Shown: positions 51,746 through 61,165 of the stretch, one piece after another | Layout: every line of letters begins with the position of its first letter | Position numbering within the stretch: position 1 is the stretch's first letter | Source: Paenibacillus_AB hodogayensis | GTDB taxonomy: Bacteria; Bacillota; Bacilli; Paenibacillales; NBRC-103111 | Length of the DNA: 64,000 bases | Assembly: GCF_039536325.1 (NCBI RefSeq) | Contig: NZ_BAAAYO010000021.1 | Coordinates: 248,001 to 312,000 of the forward strand | Direction: 5' to 3' | Translations under genes and position numbers: made by a program | The notes under the pieces: model-generated | Told to the model about the DNA's origin: nothing | Seen by the model: only the letters and a program-made list of their open reading frames with translations | Databases searched by the model: none

Positions 51746-52606
51746 TTGACTATGCATGCGACATTGCCTTATCGCTTCGAATTCGATAAGAACGAAGTAC
51801 AGAACATCGTGGAGTGCAACCGGCAGCACGGCTTTGCCGTCGTAAAAGGGATGCTGCCCGAAGGTATGGTGGAGATGCTGAAAGCGGAGGTGCGCCGTGT
51901 GCTTGAGCCTATTGTGCAAGCATCCGGGGTTATTACGCACACGCACACCCATTTCATCGAGCTTTCTCCCGTTTACGCGTCTATGCTGACGTATGAGCCG
52001 TATATGCGCATCGCCCGTGCTCTGAACGACGACGAACCGATTACGCTGAACCGTTCCGCCGCCATTTACAAACAAGCGGGCTGCGGTCCGATGGCTTGGC
52101 ATACGGACTGGGGACCTCTCGAGCACCCGTATGATACAAACGCGGTCCTCAACAATTCGGGCGCCAGCTCCATGTGGTTTTATTTGAACGGCATCGACGA
52201 CGTGCGGGGAGGATTGGCGATTATCCCGGACTCCCATACGGAGGATTGGGAGGCTCCTGAAGGCTTTGCGTTTACGGACTGGAATAAGTCGTTTTACAAA
52301 AAGAACGCCGCACCGGCGCCTCATGTGCGGATGGACGATGTGCCGGGAGCCATGCCGGTCGTCGCCGAGCCCGGCGACATGATTGTGTTTGCGGAACGGA
52401 CGTATCACGGAGTCTATCCGCATCGAGGAACGGAAACGCGGCTGAGCTGCGGCATGAGCTTCCGCAAACAAAGCTACAAGCCCGGAACGGTATGGCCGCT
52501 GCCCGAATCGGCGAAGCAGTTTATCGACTTTTGCCCGCCCGAGATCAAGCCGTTGGTCGATGGGTATATCGGAATGGGAGGGGATTGGAGAAGCGTTCCC
52601 CGTTAA
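51746..52606 (+). CDS. Phytanoyl-CoA dioxygenase (PhyH)-family Fe(II)/2-oxoglutarate enzyme
   Basis: 286 residues from TTG 51746, seven bases past G-G-A-G-G; ATG 51752 is a second option. Double-stranded beta-helix fold with the iron facial triad: H119 and D121 in W-H-T-D-W, and H221 in T-Y-H-G-V; R in T-R-L-S is the likely 2-oxoglutarate partner. Members hydroxylate diverse small substrates. The divergent AraC regulator implies that substrate or a linked sugar induces it. It is the only oxygenase in this glycan-rich stretch; role uncertain. Confidence 0.88.
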   Translation: MTMHATLPYRFEFDKNEVQNIVECNRQHGFAVVKGMLPEGMVEMLKAEVRRVLEPIVQASGVITHTHTHFIELSPVYASMLTYEPYMRIARALNDDEPITLNRSAAIYKQAGCGPMAWHTDWGPLEHPYDTNAVLNNSGASSMWFYLNGIDDVRGGLAIIPDSHTEDWEAPEGFAFTDWNKSFYKKNAAPAPHVRMDDVPGAMPVVAEPGDMIVFAERTYHGVYPHRGTETRLSCGMSFRKQSYKPGTVWPLPESAKQFIDFCPPEIKPLVDGYIGMGGDWRSVPR

Positions 52607-52755
52607 AACCTCTTTTTCGCGGGAGCGCCACTCCGGCTAGCGGCGAAGAGCACGGTCGCGAAAGCGGCGGAAACAGGCATCGGGACACGGCACGACCGTT
52701 CCGGGCCTGTTTTTCGCTGGGGGAGCAGCCGCCGATTCATGCTTGGCTTTTGGCC

Positions 52756-53553
52756 TCAGATGCGGTGGCTTTTCCGGTAATGCGACGGTGTCGTATGCTC
52801 GTGCTTGACGAACATCCGATGCAAATAAAAGCCGTTTTGGTAGCCGCAATTTTCGGAAATGTGTTCGATCGTCAAATCGGTTTCGATTAACAGTTGTTTC
52901 GCCTTGGCCAGGCGAAGCGAGGTGAGATAACTTAACGGATTCATGCCGAAGGAGGCGCTAAATTTTTTGGTGAGCTGCACCGGGCTGATGCCGAGCGCAG
53001 CGGCGATATCCTTCAAGTTGAACACGCGGAACGCCTGCTGTTGGATCATGAGCTGCGCTTGATGCATGAGCGGTTCGGGCTTCCGAGCGCCTCCCGGTTC
53101 ACCGGGCAAGCTGCCTTCCCCACATTCATCGCCATAAATCAGCCATATGTCCTGGATATAATGTTTGTATTTAAGCGCTTTCACTAGAATTGGCCAAGAT
53201 TTCCACTTTTTCATCACCGTGAAGTTTTGCGCAAGACGCGCCGTGTTGCGTATGCTAACTTTTCCCGAGGGGATAAACGCCTCCCTGTCAGTCCCTTCCA
53301 AGAACAGTTCGAAATAATAGAAAGTGAGCGGTGTCACGATCACCCTGCGAAAAGGAGTGTCCGGCGGACAAATGACCACATCGCCGAACGTCGCCGTGCC
53401 TCTCGTTTCTCCGATTTCAAAGTCAAAAGAGCCCGATTCGACCATAAACATAACCCATACCTTGTAAATATCTTCATAGTGGAGAAAAGCGTCCTTGTTT
53501 TCCCAATAGACGATGCTTCTTACCTGCAAGTTGGATATCAGCGCACCTTGCAT
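52756..53553 (-). CDS. AraC-family transcriptional regulator
   Basis: 265 residues from ATG 53553 after G-G-A-G-G-C-G. N-terminal cupin-like sensor with G-T-A-T-F-G-D-V-V-I-C-P-P-D, shared almost exactly with the AraC at 22290, and C-terminal helix-turn-helix pair ending H-T-T-P-S-H-Y-R. Both regulators sit near GntR/SBP/glycosidase modules, so they probably belong to one subfamily. It is divergent to the SBP gene at 53879, 325 bases apart, with a cre site between. Probable target: SBP-GH97-GH16. Confidence 0.92.
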   Translation of the reverse strand: MQGALISNLQVRSIVYWENKDAFLHYEDIYKVWVMFMVESGSFDFEIGETRGTATFGDVVICPPDTPFRRVIVTPLTFYYFELFLEGTDREAFIPSGKVSIRNTARLAQNFTVMKKWKSWPILVKALKYKHYIQDIWLIYGDECGEGSLPGEPGGARKPEPLMHQAQLMIQQQAFRVFNLKDIAAALGISPVQLTKKFSASFGMNPLSYLTSLRLAKAKQLLIETDLTIEHISENCGYQNGFYLHRMFVKHEHTTPSHYRKSHRI

Positions 53554-53832
53554 AAAATCGCCTCCGAGCTAGTATGGAAATTTTGGATAAATAATGAGCT
53601 AATAATGTATATGTTCAGATAGGAACCGTTCATTTATGATAAGTATACAACAGAAAGAACAGATAGACTGAATAAAAATGAAGCAGGTTGGACGCCATGA
53701 ACCAGTGGAAGGAGGTGATACGGGACAAGAAGCAGCATCGGGGCAAGCAGGATCGTTTCGCCCGAATAACGGGCGGGAAGGAAAAGACGGCTAGGGTAAG
53801 CGCTTCTTCCGGATGAACGCTGCATGCCGCAT

Positions 53833-53846
53833 TGAAAGCGTTTACA
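53833..53846 (+). promoter_or_regulatory. Perfect cre site (CcpA binding)
   Basis: TGAAAGCGTTTACA fits the cre consensus TGWAANCGNTNWCA at every position, 33 bases before the binding-protein start. Glucose repression of the SBP-GH97-GH16 unit is expected. The rest of the 53554-53878 gap shows no gene. Confidence 0.85.
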
Positions 53847-53878
53847 TTTTTAGAAAACTGAACTTGGGGGAACTGGAT

Positions 53879-55216
53879 ATGCATTACAAAAGAGGATTAT
53901 CGGCTGTCGCGCTGGCGCTCATGATCGGAACGACGGCAGCGTGTGGACAAGGCAATCAAAGCTCGAACAACGCGGGTGCCGACGGGTCGAAGACCCAGAA
54001 TGGAGCAGTCAAGCAGGAAGCACCGCCGGAGCCGGTTACGATTAATATGTTGACAGGCTGGAAAATTACGGACGAGGATTTGGATCAAATTTTCTATAAG
54101 CCGCTTGCGGCCAAATATCCGCACATCAAGCTCAATGTGATCACCTCGTCCAACACGACTAATATTACATCGATGATCGCTGCGGGAGAAGTTCCCGATA
54201 TGCTGCTCACGGGCACCGAGGGCTTTCAGCAGATGTTGGATCTGGGCGTAGCGCTTGATTTGAACGAGCAAATCCGGCTGCAAGGATTCGATATGAACCG
54301 ACTCGATCCGATTATCGTGCAAACGATCAAAGGTTTCGGCAAAAAAGGTGAGATTTACGCGTTGCCGTATGGCATGAACTATAACGCCTTGTATTACAAT
54401 AAGTCTCTTTTCGACCGTTTCGCCGTCTCCTACCCGACGGACGGCATGACATGGGACGCCGTCATCGAGTTGGGCAAAAGAATGTCGAGAAACGATGGAG
54501 GCGTGCTGTACCGCGGACTCGCCGCAAGCCATCTGGTCAAAATAGCTTCTCCGCTCTCCTTGAACCGTTTTGATCCGGCTACGGACAAGGCCGCCATCAA
54601 CACGGATCAATGGAAGCGGGCGTACCAAGTATTTCAATCGATTGTTTCGATCCCCAACAACGCGAACGATAAGAAGAACGGCGACGAGCTTAACGCGTTC
54701 TTGTACGATAAAACGATTGCCATGTACCCCTATATCGGCTTATTTCATCGGATGGCCGACGCGGTCAAGGGAGGATTGGATTGGGATGTAGTCACGTATC
54801 CGACATTTCCGGACAAACCGGGCATATACGGCGAAGCAGACGCTTATTACTTATTCGTCACACCGAAGAGCAAGCATCAGAAGGAAGCTTTCCAGGTAAT
54901 TTCCACCGTGTTGTCAGATGACGCGCAGCTCTCCGCCTCTAAGAAGGGCACGATTGTAACCCCGTTATTGAAGAAGGAAGTGCGGGACAACTTCGGCAAA
55001 GAATCGGAAGTGCTGAAAGGCAAAAACGTGCAGTCTATTTTCAAAAGCCGTCCCGTCCCGTACCATAGCAACCCCAGAAAGTATGACGCTATTGCAGATG
55101 CTGAACTGAATGCAGGATCTCTGCAGTTGTACGGCAATGCGAAGGACATCAATACGATCATCCGGGAAACGGAAGAAAAGATCGCGAAGAAGGTTGCGGA
55201 GAAAGAGGGCAAGTAA
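53879..55216 (+). CDS. Extracellular solute-binding lipoprotein (sugar ABC transporter, family 1)
   Basis: 445 residues from ATG 53879 behind T-T-G-G-G-G-G-A. Lipobox T-A-A-C, Cys22, followed by a Gln/Asn/Gly-rich linker. Fold markers: D-M-L-L-T-G-T-E-G, Y-A-L-P-Y-G-M-N-Y-N-A-L-Y-Y-N-K-S-L-F, Y-P-T-D-G-M-T-W-D-A-V. The C-terminal K-G-K-N-V-Q-S-I-F-K-S-R-P-V tightly matches the proteins at 20980 and 61166. First gene of a likely unit with GH97 and GH16. The cre site lies just upstream. It would bind an oligosaccharide outside the membrane; ligand possibly a beta-1,3-glucan or alpha-galactoside fragment by context. Confidence 0.92.
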   Translation: MHYKRGLSAVALALMIGTTAACGQGNQSSNNAGADGSKTQNGAVKQEAPPEPVTINMLTGWKITDEDLDQIFYKPLAAKYPHIKLNVITSSNTTNITSMIAAGEVPDMLLTGTEGFQQMLDLGVALDLNEQIRLQGFDMNRLDPIIVQTIKGFGKKGEIYALPYGMNYNALYYNKSLFDRFAVSYPTDGMTWDAVIELGKRMSRNDGGVLYRGLAASHLVKIASPLSLNRFDPATDKAAINTDQWKRAYQVFQSIVSIPNNANDKKNGDELNAFLYDKTIAMYPYIGLFHRMADAVKGGLDWDVVTYPTFPDKPGIYGEADAYYLFVTPKSKHQKEAFQVISTVLSDDAQLSASKKGTIVTPLLKKEVRDNFGKESEVLKGKNVQSIFKSRPVPYHSNPRKYDAIADAELNAGSLQLYGNAKDINTIIRETEEKIAKKVAEKEGK

Positions 55217-55335
55217 GTTCGGATCATTCGGCAGCAGTCGGGCGAAGGCTGCATGGCTGCAAACGGGAACGTTGCGTAAGCGGACGGCAGCCGTTGCCCG
55301 AATTGATTCATGCGAGAGAAGCGGGGAGATAAGGG

Positions 55336-57198
55336 ATGAAGTTGGAATCATTGACATGGACCGGAACGGTCAAACTGGAAAGCCCCGGCAGCCGGTTGAC
55401 GGCAACCATCGGAGTCGATGAGACGGGCAGGCTTCGCTATGCAGTCGAGAGAGCCGGACGGAAGGTGATCGAACCGTCCGAGATGGGCATTATCGTAGAC
55501 GGGACGGATTTGGGAGAAGGCGTCCGGATCGGAACGACCAGTAGGGTCGCGATCGACGAAACGTATCGGACGAGAGGGCGTCATGCAATGGCGATCAACC
55601 GCTGCGCCGATCTTACCGTCGAGATCAAGCACGAGTCGTCAGAGCAACGATGTGTTGTGCATGCAAGAGCGTACGATGACGGCTTCGCTTACCGGTATAT
55701 CGTACCGGGAGACGGATCGCGGACAGTGGGAGGGGAACGATCAAGCTGGACGATTCCGACGGATAGCAAAGTATGGTTTTTCGAACGGAATTCCGGCTGG
55801 AAGTTGAAGAGCTATGCGGGCGAATGGATACATACGTCTCCGGAGCACCTCTCTATCGTTTCGAGTCAGGGACCGGTTCAAGGGACTCCGCTCGTGCTGG
55901 AGTTTCCCGGCCCGTACGGCTATGCGGCACTCATGGAGGCCGCCTTGTACGATTATAGCGGTATGCGGCTTGAAGCCGTAGGCAATCGGACGGTGCGGGC
56001 GAATTTTACGGAAGGCGCGGATGGCTTCCGCGTACAGGGACGTATCGTTACGCCATGGCGCGTAACGATGGTCGCTTCGGACTTGAACGGTCTTGTGAAC
56101 AGCGATTTGATCGAGAACTTGAACCCGCCTCCGCTGCCCGGGTTGTTTGCCGACCCTTCGTACATCAAGCCGGGCCGTTCCGTTTGGCGTTGGTGGAGCC
56201 AAGGGACGGGAACGCCGTCGGAAGAACGCGAATATGTCGATTATGCGGTCCGGCTCGGATTCGAATATACGACCGTCGACGAAGGCTGGGAGCTGTGGCC
56301 GGATACGTGGAACGAGCTGCGGGAGCTGACTTGTTATGCGGCTTCCCGGGATATCGGGGTGTTCGTCTGGAAGCGGTCCAAGGAAATCGACGATCCGGCC
56401 GACGGCTATAAGCAAATGCGCGATTTTTTCGACGCGGTCCGGGAAGCCGGAGTGACCGGCCTCAAAATCGATTTTATCGACAACGAAACGAAAGTCGCGA
56501 TCGATTTTGAAACGAATGCGCTGCGGCTGGCGGCCGAACGGAAGCTGATGATCAATTTCCATGGCATCTCGAAGCCTACGGGCGAATCGCGTACGTATCC
56601 GAACGAAATAACGCGCGAAGGCATTCGCGGGCTCGAGCTGAACAAGATGAAGGAAGGACCGATCCCGGCATTTCACAACGCGGCGCTGCCATTTACCCGG
56701 TTCGTTGCCGGACACGGCGATTATACGCCGGTCGGGTATTCGAACCCCGGCCCCACGACTTTCGCCCATCAGCTCGCTACGGCGATCGTGTTCACCTCCC
56801 CGCTGCAAGTCATTGCGGACAACCCGGCCGTCCTGCTGGAGGATGAACGGGTGATTCCGGCGCTTGACGTACTGAAGGCGATCCCGCCGGTATGGGACGA
56901 AACCGTAGTGCTCGCTCCCAGTGCGATCGCGGAATTAGCCGTGTTCGCCCGCCGTATCGGAGCATGCTGGTTTGTAGGGGCGCTGAATGGTACCGAGGAA
57001 ACGAGGACAATCGACTCGCTCGAATTAAGCTTCCTCGGTTCGGGACCGTACGAGGCGGTTCTGCTGTCCAGTCCCGAGCCTAAAGCTTTCGAACGGATCG
57101 AGCGCATATTGGGCAGCGTGGAACGTTCGCTCGCGGTGACAATGGGGCCGGCTGACGGATTTGTGGCCATGTTCGCGCCTTCCGCCGATAAGGAATGA
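55336..57198 (+). CDS. GH97 glycosidase, retaining alpha-galactosidase-like type
   Basis: 620 residues, no signal peptide. N-terminal beta-super-sandwich (about 1-260) with D-D-G-F-A-Y-R-Y, TIM barrel (about 270-540) with S-V-W-R-W-W-S-Q and D-E-G-W-E-L-W, and a C-terminal beta domain. D379 in G-L-K-I-D-F occupies the nucleophile position of retaining GH97 enzymes (D415 of Bacteroides GH97b); inverting SusB-like enzymes lack it. E428 in T-R-E-G may be the acid/base. Substrate alpha-galactosides or alpha-glucosides. GH97 is richest in Bacteroidetes; presence here may be transfer. Start has G-G-G-G-A-G-A. Follows the SBP gene by 119 bases. Confidence 0.85.
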   Translation: MKLESLTWTGTVKLESPGSRLTATIGVDETGRLRYAVERAGRKVIEPSEMGIIVDGTDLGEGVRIGTTSRVAIDETYRTRGRHAMAINRCADLTVEIKHESSEQRCVVHARAYDDGFAYRYIVPGDGSRTVGGERSSWTIPTDSKVWFFERNSGWKLKSYAGEWIHTSPEHLSIVSSQGPVQGTPLVLEFPGPYGYAALMEAALYDYSGMRLEAVGNRTVRANFTEGADGFRVQGRIVTPWRVTMVASDLNGLVNSDLIENLNPPPLPGLFADPSYIKPGRSVWRWWSQGTGTPSEEREYVDYAVRLGFEYTTVDEGWELWPDTWNELRELTCYAASRDIGVFVWKRSKEIDDPADGYKQMRDFFDAVREAGVTGLKIDFIDNETKVAIDFETNALRLAAERKLMINFHGISKPTGESRTYPNEITREGIRGLELNKMKEGPIPAFHNAALPFTRFVAGHGDYTPVGYSNPGPTTFAHQLATAIVFTSPLQVIADNPAVLLEDERVIPALDVLKAIPPVWDETVVLAPSAIAELAVFARRIGACWFVGALNGTEETRTIDSLELSFLGSGPYEAVLLSSPEPKAFERIERILGSVERSLAVTMGPADGFVAMFAPSADKE

Positions 57199-57226
57199 CA
57201 AAAGTCCATTCTGAAGGAGGACTATG

Positions 57227-59755
57227 ATGAAAACAAAGACTGCAAGGACGAGCAGGATGAAAGTCGTCTGCTCGGTTGTGCTACTGGCTGCCAGTCTGAC
57301 TATTGTGCCACTGCAGCCTGCTTATGCCGATGGAGACTACATCGATCAAACCTTTGATCATGCCGCAGTAGGACCCATTTCTGGAAAAACGTTTGTATCC
57401 GATGAAACCGCATACGGGGGGAGTTCGACGGTGTGGCAGTTGAGCCAAGCGAACAGTACGGCCATTATCGCCTCGGATACGGGGAACAGTACGCCACATT
57501 TGCGCGCACAGGCAGGAAATGTGATTTCTACGGAGCCGACCGTGCAGAATGACGGCGTGCTCGTATTCGAAGCGAGAGTGAAGACGGCGGATGCCCAGAC
57601 GGCCGCCAATGCGGAAACGATCAAGTTCGTGCTGGACGATACGCAAACGCCAACGCGCAAGAAGCTGTGGTGGCTGTCGCTGTATCCGGATTCGCTTCGT
57701 TGGGGAGGCGGGGCCGATTTGGCAACGGCCGGGCTGAAGCTGGTCAGCGGCTTGTCGCCCGATACCTGGTACTATTTGAGGATCGAGTCCAATTTGGCAA
57801 CGCTGAAAAACAACATTTATTGGGGGACGGACCGCAATGCGCTTGCTCTTGTGAAACAGACGGGGGTGTTTGACACTACGGCGCCGGTATATAACAATCC
57901 GGTCAATCCGCGCTTGCGTCTCATGGCCATGAGACAGGTCGCGCTGGACGACATTCGTCTTTATCATGTACCAGCTCCGGAAGATCCGAATCCGCCAACG
58001 AATCCGGATGTGATCGATGTCGATACGGTTCCCGAATTCGATGTGAGCGGGAATTGGTTTTGGAGCTCGACGGTCAAAGGCCCGATTCTAAAAAAGCCAG
58101 AGACGATCTGGACAACCGAACAGGGCGCTACCGCTACGTATAATCCACCGATCGATCAGATGGGCAACGTGCGGATTTCCATCTACAAGCTGCGCCTAAA
58201 TGAAAACAATGATCCGAATGTGCAATTCGATATTCACCACGCCAATGTCGTCGATACGGTATATGTCGACTTCACGACGGGGAACACGGGATGGTATGAG
58301 CTTGGAACGTATCCGTTCTCGGGGAATCCGCAAGAAGAGTTCGTAAAGCTAACCAAGCTGACAAGAACAGGGAGTACGAGAGCTAGTGCAGTTCGGTTCG
58401 AGGTTTTAAACGGCGCTACCGGCAACCCTCCCGTTTTGCAGACCTTGTATGTGAACTCGGACACGATAACGAACAGTGCCATCACGAATCCTCCCACCAA
58501 GTTCGAAGATATTGCCGATCATGCAGCGAGGAAAGATATCGTCTACTTATCGAATAAAGGCTACGTTCAGGGCACGACGGAGACGCAATTCGAGCCGAAT
58601 AAGACCATAAGCCGCGGAGAATGGATTACCGTTCTCGTTCGGGCGATGGGACTTGAAGCGAATGCGGCCGGAAACATCTATCCCGATGTTCCTGCCGGCA
58701 GCCAACTTGCAGGAGCAGTAGGAGCCGCTCAAGCGGCGGGTCTGCTTCAGCAGCTTCCGCTTGCAAATGGCAATCTTCAACCGGCCTCCTTTATAACCCG
58801 GGAAGAAATGGCTCTGCTGCTGGATCACGCCGTCACGTTCAAGGGAAGAAATCTCGACTGGCTGGCATCGAGGCAGAACCCGTACTCCGGGTATACCGAT
58901 CTAAGCTCCATACAGCCTTGGGCGAGGAATGCGGTGGAGCGCATCGTCGGTCTAGGCATCATGGGATCACCGGGTGGCGCCTTTCAGCCGGCAGGAACGG
59001 TGACGCGCGCTCAGATGGCGGTCATGACGAAGCATTATTTGCAAACGATCGAATGGGCCGGCCCGCCAACGGACAGTAACTGGGAGCTTTCCTTTCAAGA
59101 CGAATTTGACGGAACCGATCTGGATTGGAACGTATGGAAGCCGCAAAACGGTTTCCCCGGGCATATTCTCTCCAGCCGGTGGAAGGAGAATGCCGTAGTC
59201 GAAGAAGGGCTGCTTAAACTGGTGACCAAGAAGGAGCAGCGCGGAGGCGCGGATTGGACCACCGCTTCCGTATGGGTAAAGAGCACGGTGTTCGAGCAGA
59301 CATACGGGTACTGGGAGGCGAAATACCGGTACGCGGCCGCTACCGGATTGAACCAGTCGTGGTGGATGATCGACGGCGCAGACCCCGGAGCCGCGAACAG
59401 CTTGTTCGAGATCGACATCAATGAAGGCCATTACCCCAATCGCATCAATATGAATTTGCATACCTATATCGACGGGGTCAGAAAGCAAAATCAAATCCTG
59501 TATCGATCCGAGGATGACCTCAGCGCGGACTTCCATACGTACGGACTGGAGTGGAACGAGCAAGAACTCATCTATTATTTGGACGGGAAAGAAATCGGCC
59601 GGCGGCCGGTGGCCAACGCGAACCTTCCGGTCTATCCGATCCTGTCCACGGCGCTGCTGAATGGAGCGGGTCCGATCACCGACGCGCTGGACGGCAAGAG
59701 CATGGACGTCGATTACGTCAGAGTGTATCGGAAGAAGCCGGCCAACTTCAACTGA
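57227..59755 (+). CDS. Secreted GH16 endo-beta-glucanase-like enzyme with internal SLH repeats
   Basis: 842 residues from ATG 57227 (ATG 57224 is three bases from G-G-A-G-G). Signal peptide to about residue 36 (A-Y-A-D). An N-terminal sandwich domain (about 37-250), a second beta domain (about 260-420), then three SLH repeats (about 425-608: F-E-D-I-A-D-H-A-A-R, Y-P-D-V-P, Y-T-D-L-S-S-I-Q-P-W-A). The GH16 domain starts with F-Q-D-E-F-D-G and has E728-I-D-I-N-E733, nucleophile and acid/base of the E-x-D-x-x-E motif. It should be held on the S-layer/peptidoglycan and cut beta-1,3(4)-glucans. SLH repeats inside, before the catalytic domain, are an unusual order. Confidence 0.88.
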   Translation: MKTKTARTSRMKVVCSVVLLAASLTIVPLQPAYADGDYIDQTFDHAAVGPISGKTFVSDETAYGGSSTVWQLSQANSTAIIASDTGNSTPHLRAQAGNVISTEPTVQNDGVLVFEARVKTADAQTAANAETIKFVLDDTQTPTRKKLWWLSLYPDSLRWGGGADLATAGLKLVSGLSPDTWYYLRIESNLATLKNNIYWGTDRNALALVKQTGVFDTTAPVYNNPVNPRLRLMAMRQVALDDIRLYHVPAPEDPNPPTNPDVIDVDTVPEFDVSGNWFWSSTVKGPILKKPETIWTTEQGATATYNPPIDQMGNVRISIYKLRLNENNDPNVQFDIHHANVVDTVYVDFTTGNTGWYELGTYPFSGNPQEEFVKLTKLTRTGSTRASAVRFEVLNGATGNPPVLQTLYVNSDTITNSAITNPPTKFEDIADHAARKDIVYLSNKGYVQGTTETQFEPNKTISRGEWITVLVRAMGLEANAAGNIYPDVPAGSQLAGAVGAAQAAGLLQQLPLANGNLQPASFITREEMALLLDHAVTFKGRNLDWLASRQNPYSGYTDLSSIQPWARNAVERIVGLGIMGSPGGAFQPAGTVTRAQMAVMTKHYLQTIEWAGPPTDSNWELSFQDEFDGTDLDWNVWKPQNGFPGHILSSRWKENAVVEEGLLKLVTKKEQRGGADWTTASVWVKSTVFEQTYGYWEAKYRYAAATGLNQSWWMIDGADPGAANSLFEIDINEGHYPNRINMNLHTYIDGVRKQNQILYRSEDDLSADFHTYGLEWNEQELIYYLDGKEIGRRPVANANLPVYPILSTALLNGAGPITDALDGKSMDVDYVRVYRKKPANFN

Positions 59756-59807
59756 ATCTCTTCGCGCCGCAAGTAGCGACGAAGATGGCGTATATTTCAA
59801 ATGAATC

Positions 59808-59850
59808 TAGCCCTTTCGCTTCCGAATAGGAAGTCGAGAGGGCCTTTTTT
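59808..59850. terminator. Intrinsic terminator after GH16
   Basis: Imperfect stem (A-G-C-C-C-T-T-T-C-G-C-T-T-C-C with G-G-A-A-G-T-C-G-A-G-A-G-G-G-C), loop GAATA, then T6. Lies between convergent GH16 and AraC genes. Confidence 0.7.
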
Positions 59851-59877
59851 GTGTTCTATGCGCTTCGGCGCAACCGA

Positions 59878-60807
59878 CTAAAACGTAATATGATCATGGC
59901 TCCGCTCTTCATTGGAGCGGAACTGGTGCGGGGTGACGCCCAGGATGCTGCGAAACACCTGGCAAAAATAACTGCTGTTGGCGTACCCGATCTGGTGCGC
60001 AATGTTCTCCACGGACAAGGGCGTCGTCCGCAGCAGACGAACCGCCTGATCCATCCTGATCTTGGTCAAATACTGCACGGTGGTCAGCCCTGTAAACCGG
60101 CGGAACGTCCGCAAAAAATGGTATTTGGACATGCCGGACATGGCCGCGATCTGCTCGAGTCCTTCCGCTTGCGCATAGTTGTCGTGCATGTACATGACAG
60201 CATGGACGATAGCGGGAGGCCAGCCTTCCGTATTGGGACGAAACGTAAAAAAGTGCCGGCAGCATTCCATCAGAAAACGATAGCTCATCTCGGAAGCGCG
60301 ATAGCCGTCCCGAATTTGAAATTGGCTCGCCTGCCGATGAATTTCGAGCAAGGTGCGGATCGGCGAGCTGTCGATATCCAGCGTCAACACATGTCCGAAC
60401 TGGGACGTGATGCGCTGCCAGCATTCCTCCACATAGGGCCCGTACAGGTTGATAAACAGAAACGCCCACGACTCGCTGTGCTCCGGCAAATAATATTCGT
60501 GATCGCTGGGGATTTTGACAAAAATCGCCTCGTTCGGATGCAGCTCATGCACGGCGTCTCGGACCCTGCAACTCCCAAACCCCGACAACGTATATTGAAA
60601 CACAAAGTGGCCATCCATGCCGCGGCGGGTCAGTCCATGTTGCCGGTATTCCGTTGTAAACCGCTCATCAATGCCGACGGAATCCATCTGCACCAGTGTT
60701 CCGGGCGTATTGCGCACAAAACGAAAGCTGAAGCATTGCAGGGAACCATCCGCATAGGATAATTCTTGTTCCGTCGGGATATGCGGCGGAAACCATTGCT
60801 TTCCCAT
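59878..60807 (-). CDS. AraC-family transcriptional regulator with AraC-binding N-terminus
   Basis: 309 residues from ATG 60807 after G-A-G-G-A-G-G. The N-terminal sensor has H-F-V-F-Q-Y-T-L-S-G-F-G, typical of the AraC arabinose-binding (AraC_binding) domain, and E-A-I-F-V-K-I-P-S-D-H; the C-terminal pair of helix-turn-helix motifs ends S-I-L-G-V-T-P-H-Q-F-R. It is divergent to the SBP gene at 61166, 358 bases apart. A 15-bp palindrome in the gap is a likely operator. Confidence 0.92.
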   Translation of the reverse strand: MGKQWFPPHIPTEQELSYADGSLQCFSFRFVRNTPGTLVQMDSVGIDERFTTEYRQHGLTRRGMDGHFVFQYTLSGFGSCRVRDAVHELHPNEAIFVKIPSDHEYYLPEHSESWAFLFINLYGPYVEECWQRITSQFGHVLTLDIDSSPIRTLLEIHRQASQFQIRDGYRASEMSYRFLMECCRHFFTFRPNTEGWPPAIVHAVMYMHDNYAQAEGLEQIAAMSGMSKYHFLRTFRRFTGLTTVQYLTKIRMDQAVRLLRTTPLSVENIAHQIGYANSSYFCQVFRSILGVTPHQFRSNEERSHDHITF

Positions 60808-60905
60808 TAGCAGCCTCCTCGTTCATGCCAGGAGAGACGGTCACCCGCATGAGCAATTTTGTATTATTTTCAGCAGAAACTTATCGTTGTGATTCGTGAA
60901 ACAGT

Positions 60906-60920
60906 TGTTTATATTAAACA
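60906..60920. promoter_or_regulatory. Palindrome in AraC-SBP intergenic region
   Basis: TGTTTA-TAT-TAAACA is a perfect inverted repeat of 6-bp arms, just after AAACA-GT-TGTTT (60899-60910). The overlap of two palindromes suggests an operator, perhaps for the divergent AraC protein. Nothing else is seen in 60808-61165. Confidence 0.4.
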
Positions 60921-61165
60921 TATCCTATCATTTACAAATGAGGATGAAAAGCTGAAAAGCGCAATATTACGTGGTTTTTCAAATGTCGATTGGACTGCAT
61001 CGGCGAGGCCCGGACAGGGAAACCGGCGGGCAACACTACAATCGCATAGAGGGGGAAAGTCGTTCGGACATGACGTATTCGGGCTTATTTGGCATGCACT
61101 TTTCAGTAATCGATTTCCAAAAAGGAACTAGCCAATCACACAGATGAAAGGGGATTTTCAAAACC

